Shown here: piece by piece, positions 63,321 to 64,000 of the stretch
Layout: every line of letters starts with the position of its first letter
Position numbering within the stretch: position 1 is the stretch's first letter
Assembly (NCBI GenBank): GCA_963573385.1
Contig: CAUYLG010021616.1
Coordinates: 1-64,000 of the forward strand
Length of the DNA: 64,000 nucleotides
Direction of reading: 5' to 3'
DNA from: Cacajao melanocephalus
Lineage: Eukaryota > Chordata > Mammalia > Primates > Pitheciidae
Position numbers and translations under genes: made by a program
The notes under the pieces: model-generated
Told to the model about the DNA's origin: nothing
The model's database searches: none
Seen by the model: only the letters and a program-made list of their open reading frames with translations

Positions 63321-63639
63321 CAGCATAATTTTTAGAAAGGGTTTTATTTAAGAATAACACACACAGAGAAAAAGATTTGTTTTAAAAGATCACTTTGGCT
63401 GCTGCGTCGGGACTGGACTGGAGAAGTGTAAGCCACAAAAGCTCTTCGAGCCTCAGTTTCCACATCCGCAAAAATGGGGAGGGCACCCCTCCCATGCTGG
63501 GCTGTGGTGAGGAAGGTGGGGAAACAGTTCTCAGGAGTCTCCTTGGCACTCGAGGAACAGCCTGGAGTGCAAAAGGCCCTGTACGAGACCTGGAGGTTGA
63601 GGCGTGCAAGTCCCTACAGACCTGGGGAGTGTGTCCGAG

Positions 63640-63929
63640 CGCGAGACCGGCTGTCGCTCGCCACGGCGGCCGCTGAGCGGCGTCACGAGCCGGGCGCGCT
63701 CCATCTAGAAGAGTCCCCAGCCCATCAGCCCGCTCGGCGCTCGGCAGCTCTGGCCTGCTGAGGGCAGACGGGGACGGGGACGGGAACTGGGACGGGGACA
63801 GCTACGGGGACGACGCGTGGGGCGGAGCCAGGCCCTTCGGGGGCGGGGCTTGCGGGGGCGGGGCCGTGGCGACGCTGGGCGTGCAGGCGCAGATGGCGGT
63901 GGCGCAGGGCGCCTGAGCGGGCCGGGGCA
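63640..63929 (+). promoter_or_regulatory. TMEM134: TMEM134 CpG-rich promoter
   Basis: CpG-dense and TATA-less. Two GGGGCGGGGC Sp1 boxes lie at 63840-63849 and 63855-63864. A G-run cluster at 63770-63797 and a YY1/TISU-like CAGATGGCGGT at 63890-63900 are also present. Transcription probably starts within 63850-63900. Confidence 0.7.
63893..63916 (+). promoter_or_regulatory. Seven-codon upstream reading frame before TMEM134
   Basis: ATGGCGGTGGCG begins a frame MAVAQGA that stops at TGA 63914-63916, 13 bases before the TMEM134 start codon. Whether it is in the transcript depends on the unmapped start site. Confidence 0.5.
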
Positions 63930-64000
63930 ATGAGTGCCGCCCGGCCCCAATTCAGCATAGATGACGCCTTCGAGCTGTCCCTGGAGGATGCGGGCCCTGG
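63930..64000 (+). CDS. TMEM134: Transmembrane protein 134, N-terminal 23 codons (cut by window end)
   Basis: The frame begins MSAARPQFSIDDAFELSLED and continues to the last base of the window. This start matches the N-terminus of TMEM134 as I remember it, and the gene is the expected head-to-head neighbour of AIP in primates. The protein is a small two-helix membrane protein (about 195 residues); only part of its cytosolic N-terminus is in view, so no membrane segment can be shown. The start codon follows GGGGCA (purine at -3). The start codons of AIP and TMEM134 face away from each other but are separated by 8.6 kb of repeats, so they do not share a promoter. Confidence 0.9.
   Translation, partial: MSAARPQFSIDDAFELSLEDAGP

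Overview
The window is nuclear DNA from a primate. It holds dozens of Alu elements, old L1, L2 and MIR pieces, two class I endogenous retrovirus remnants, and intron-containing genes with CpG-rich promoters. Gene content and order (CABP2, CDK2AP2, PITPNM1, AIP on the opposite strand, TMEM134) match the block known from human chromosome 11q13.2, read here in the reverse of the usual chromosome orientation. Several AIP, CABP2 and PITPNM1 residues differ from the human proteins as I remember them, so a non-human primate is more likely than the human reference. That species inference is weak because it rests on memory.

Layout. 1-8.63 kb: a minus-strand class I endogenous retrovirus (3' LTR at left, 5' LTR at right), broken by Alus, a THE1/MST-type LTR and a tiny U6 snRNA fragment flanked by a target-site duplication. 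8.63-14.6 kb: intergenic DNA with an old L1, Alus and a degenerate TCCA array. 14.6-20.82 kb: CABP2 (+), a calcium-sensor gene with seven coding exons (220 codons) and a candidate alternative first exon. 20.8-29.2 kb: intergenic, repeat-dense, with nested Alus. 29.2-31.66 kb: CDK2AP2 (+), four exons (126 codons), behind a CpG-rich promoter with six same-strand CCAAT boxes. 32.65-46.6 kb: PITPNM1 (+), 23 coding exons totalling exactly 1244 codons, including one GC-AG intron. 47.27-55.32 kb: AIP (-), six exons (330 codons), converging tail-to-tail on PITPNM1. 55.65-63.3 kb: Alus, L1, a processed RPL27A pseudogene and a plus-strand retroviral LTR-leader-gag fragment. 63.6-64.0 kb: promoter and first 23 codons of TMEM134 (+), cut by the window end.

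The genes do not form an operon-like system; this is an ordinary gene-dense primate neighbourhood. CABP2 tunes voltage-gated calcium channels in sensory cells, CDK2AP2 is a small cell-cycle and chromatin-associated protein, PITPNM1 moves phosphatidylinositol at ER-membrane contact sites, AIP is an Hsp90/AhR co-chaperone and TMEM134 is a small membrane protein. I see no undescribed multi-gene system. The best leads are the caldendrin-like alternative CABP2 exon, the palindromic CRX/OTX-type site upstream of CABP2, the NF-Y array at CDK2AP2, the GC-AG intron, and the U6 micro-insertion. Exon limits were placed by reading splice sites and keeping phase. Repeat limits are accurate to roughly 10 bases.
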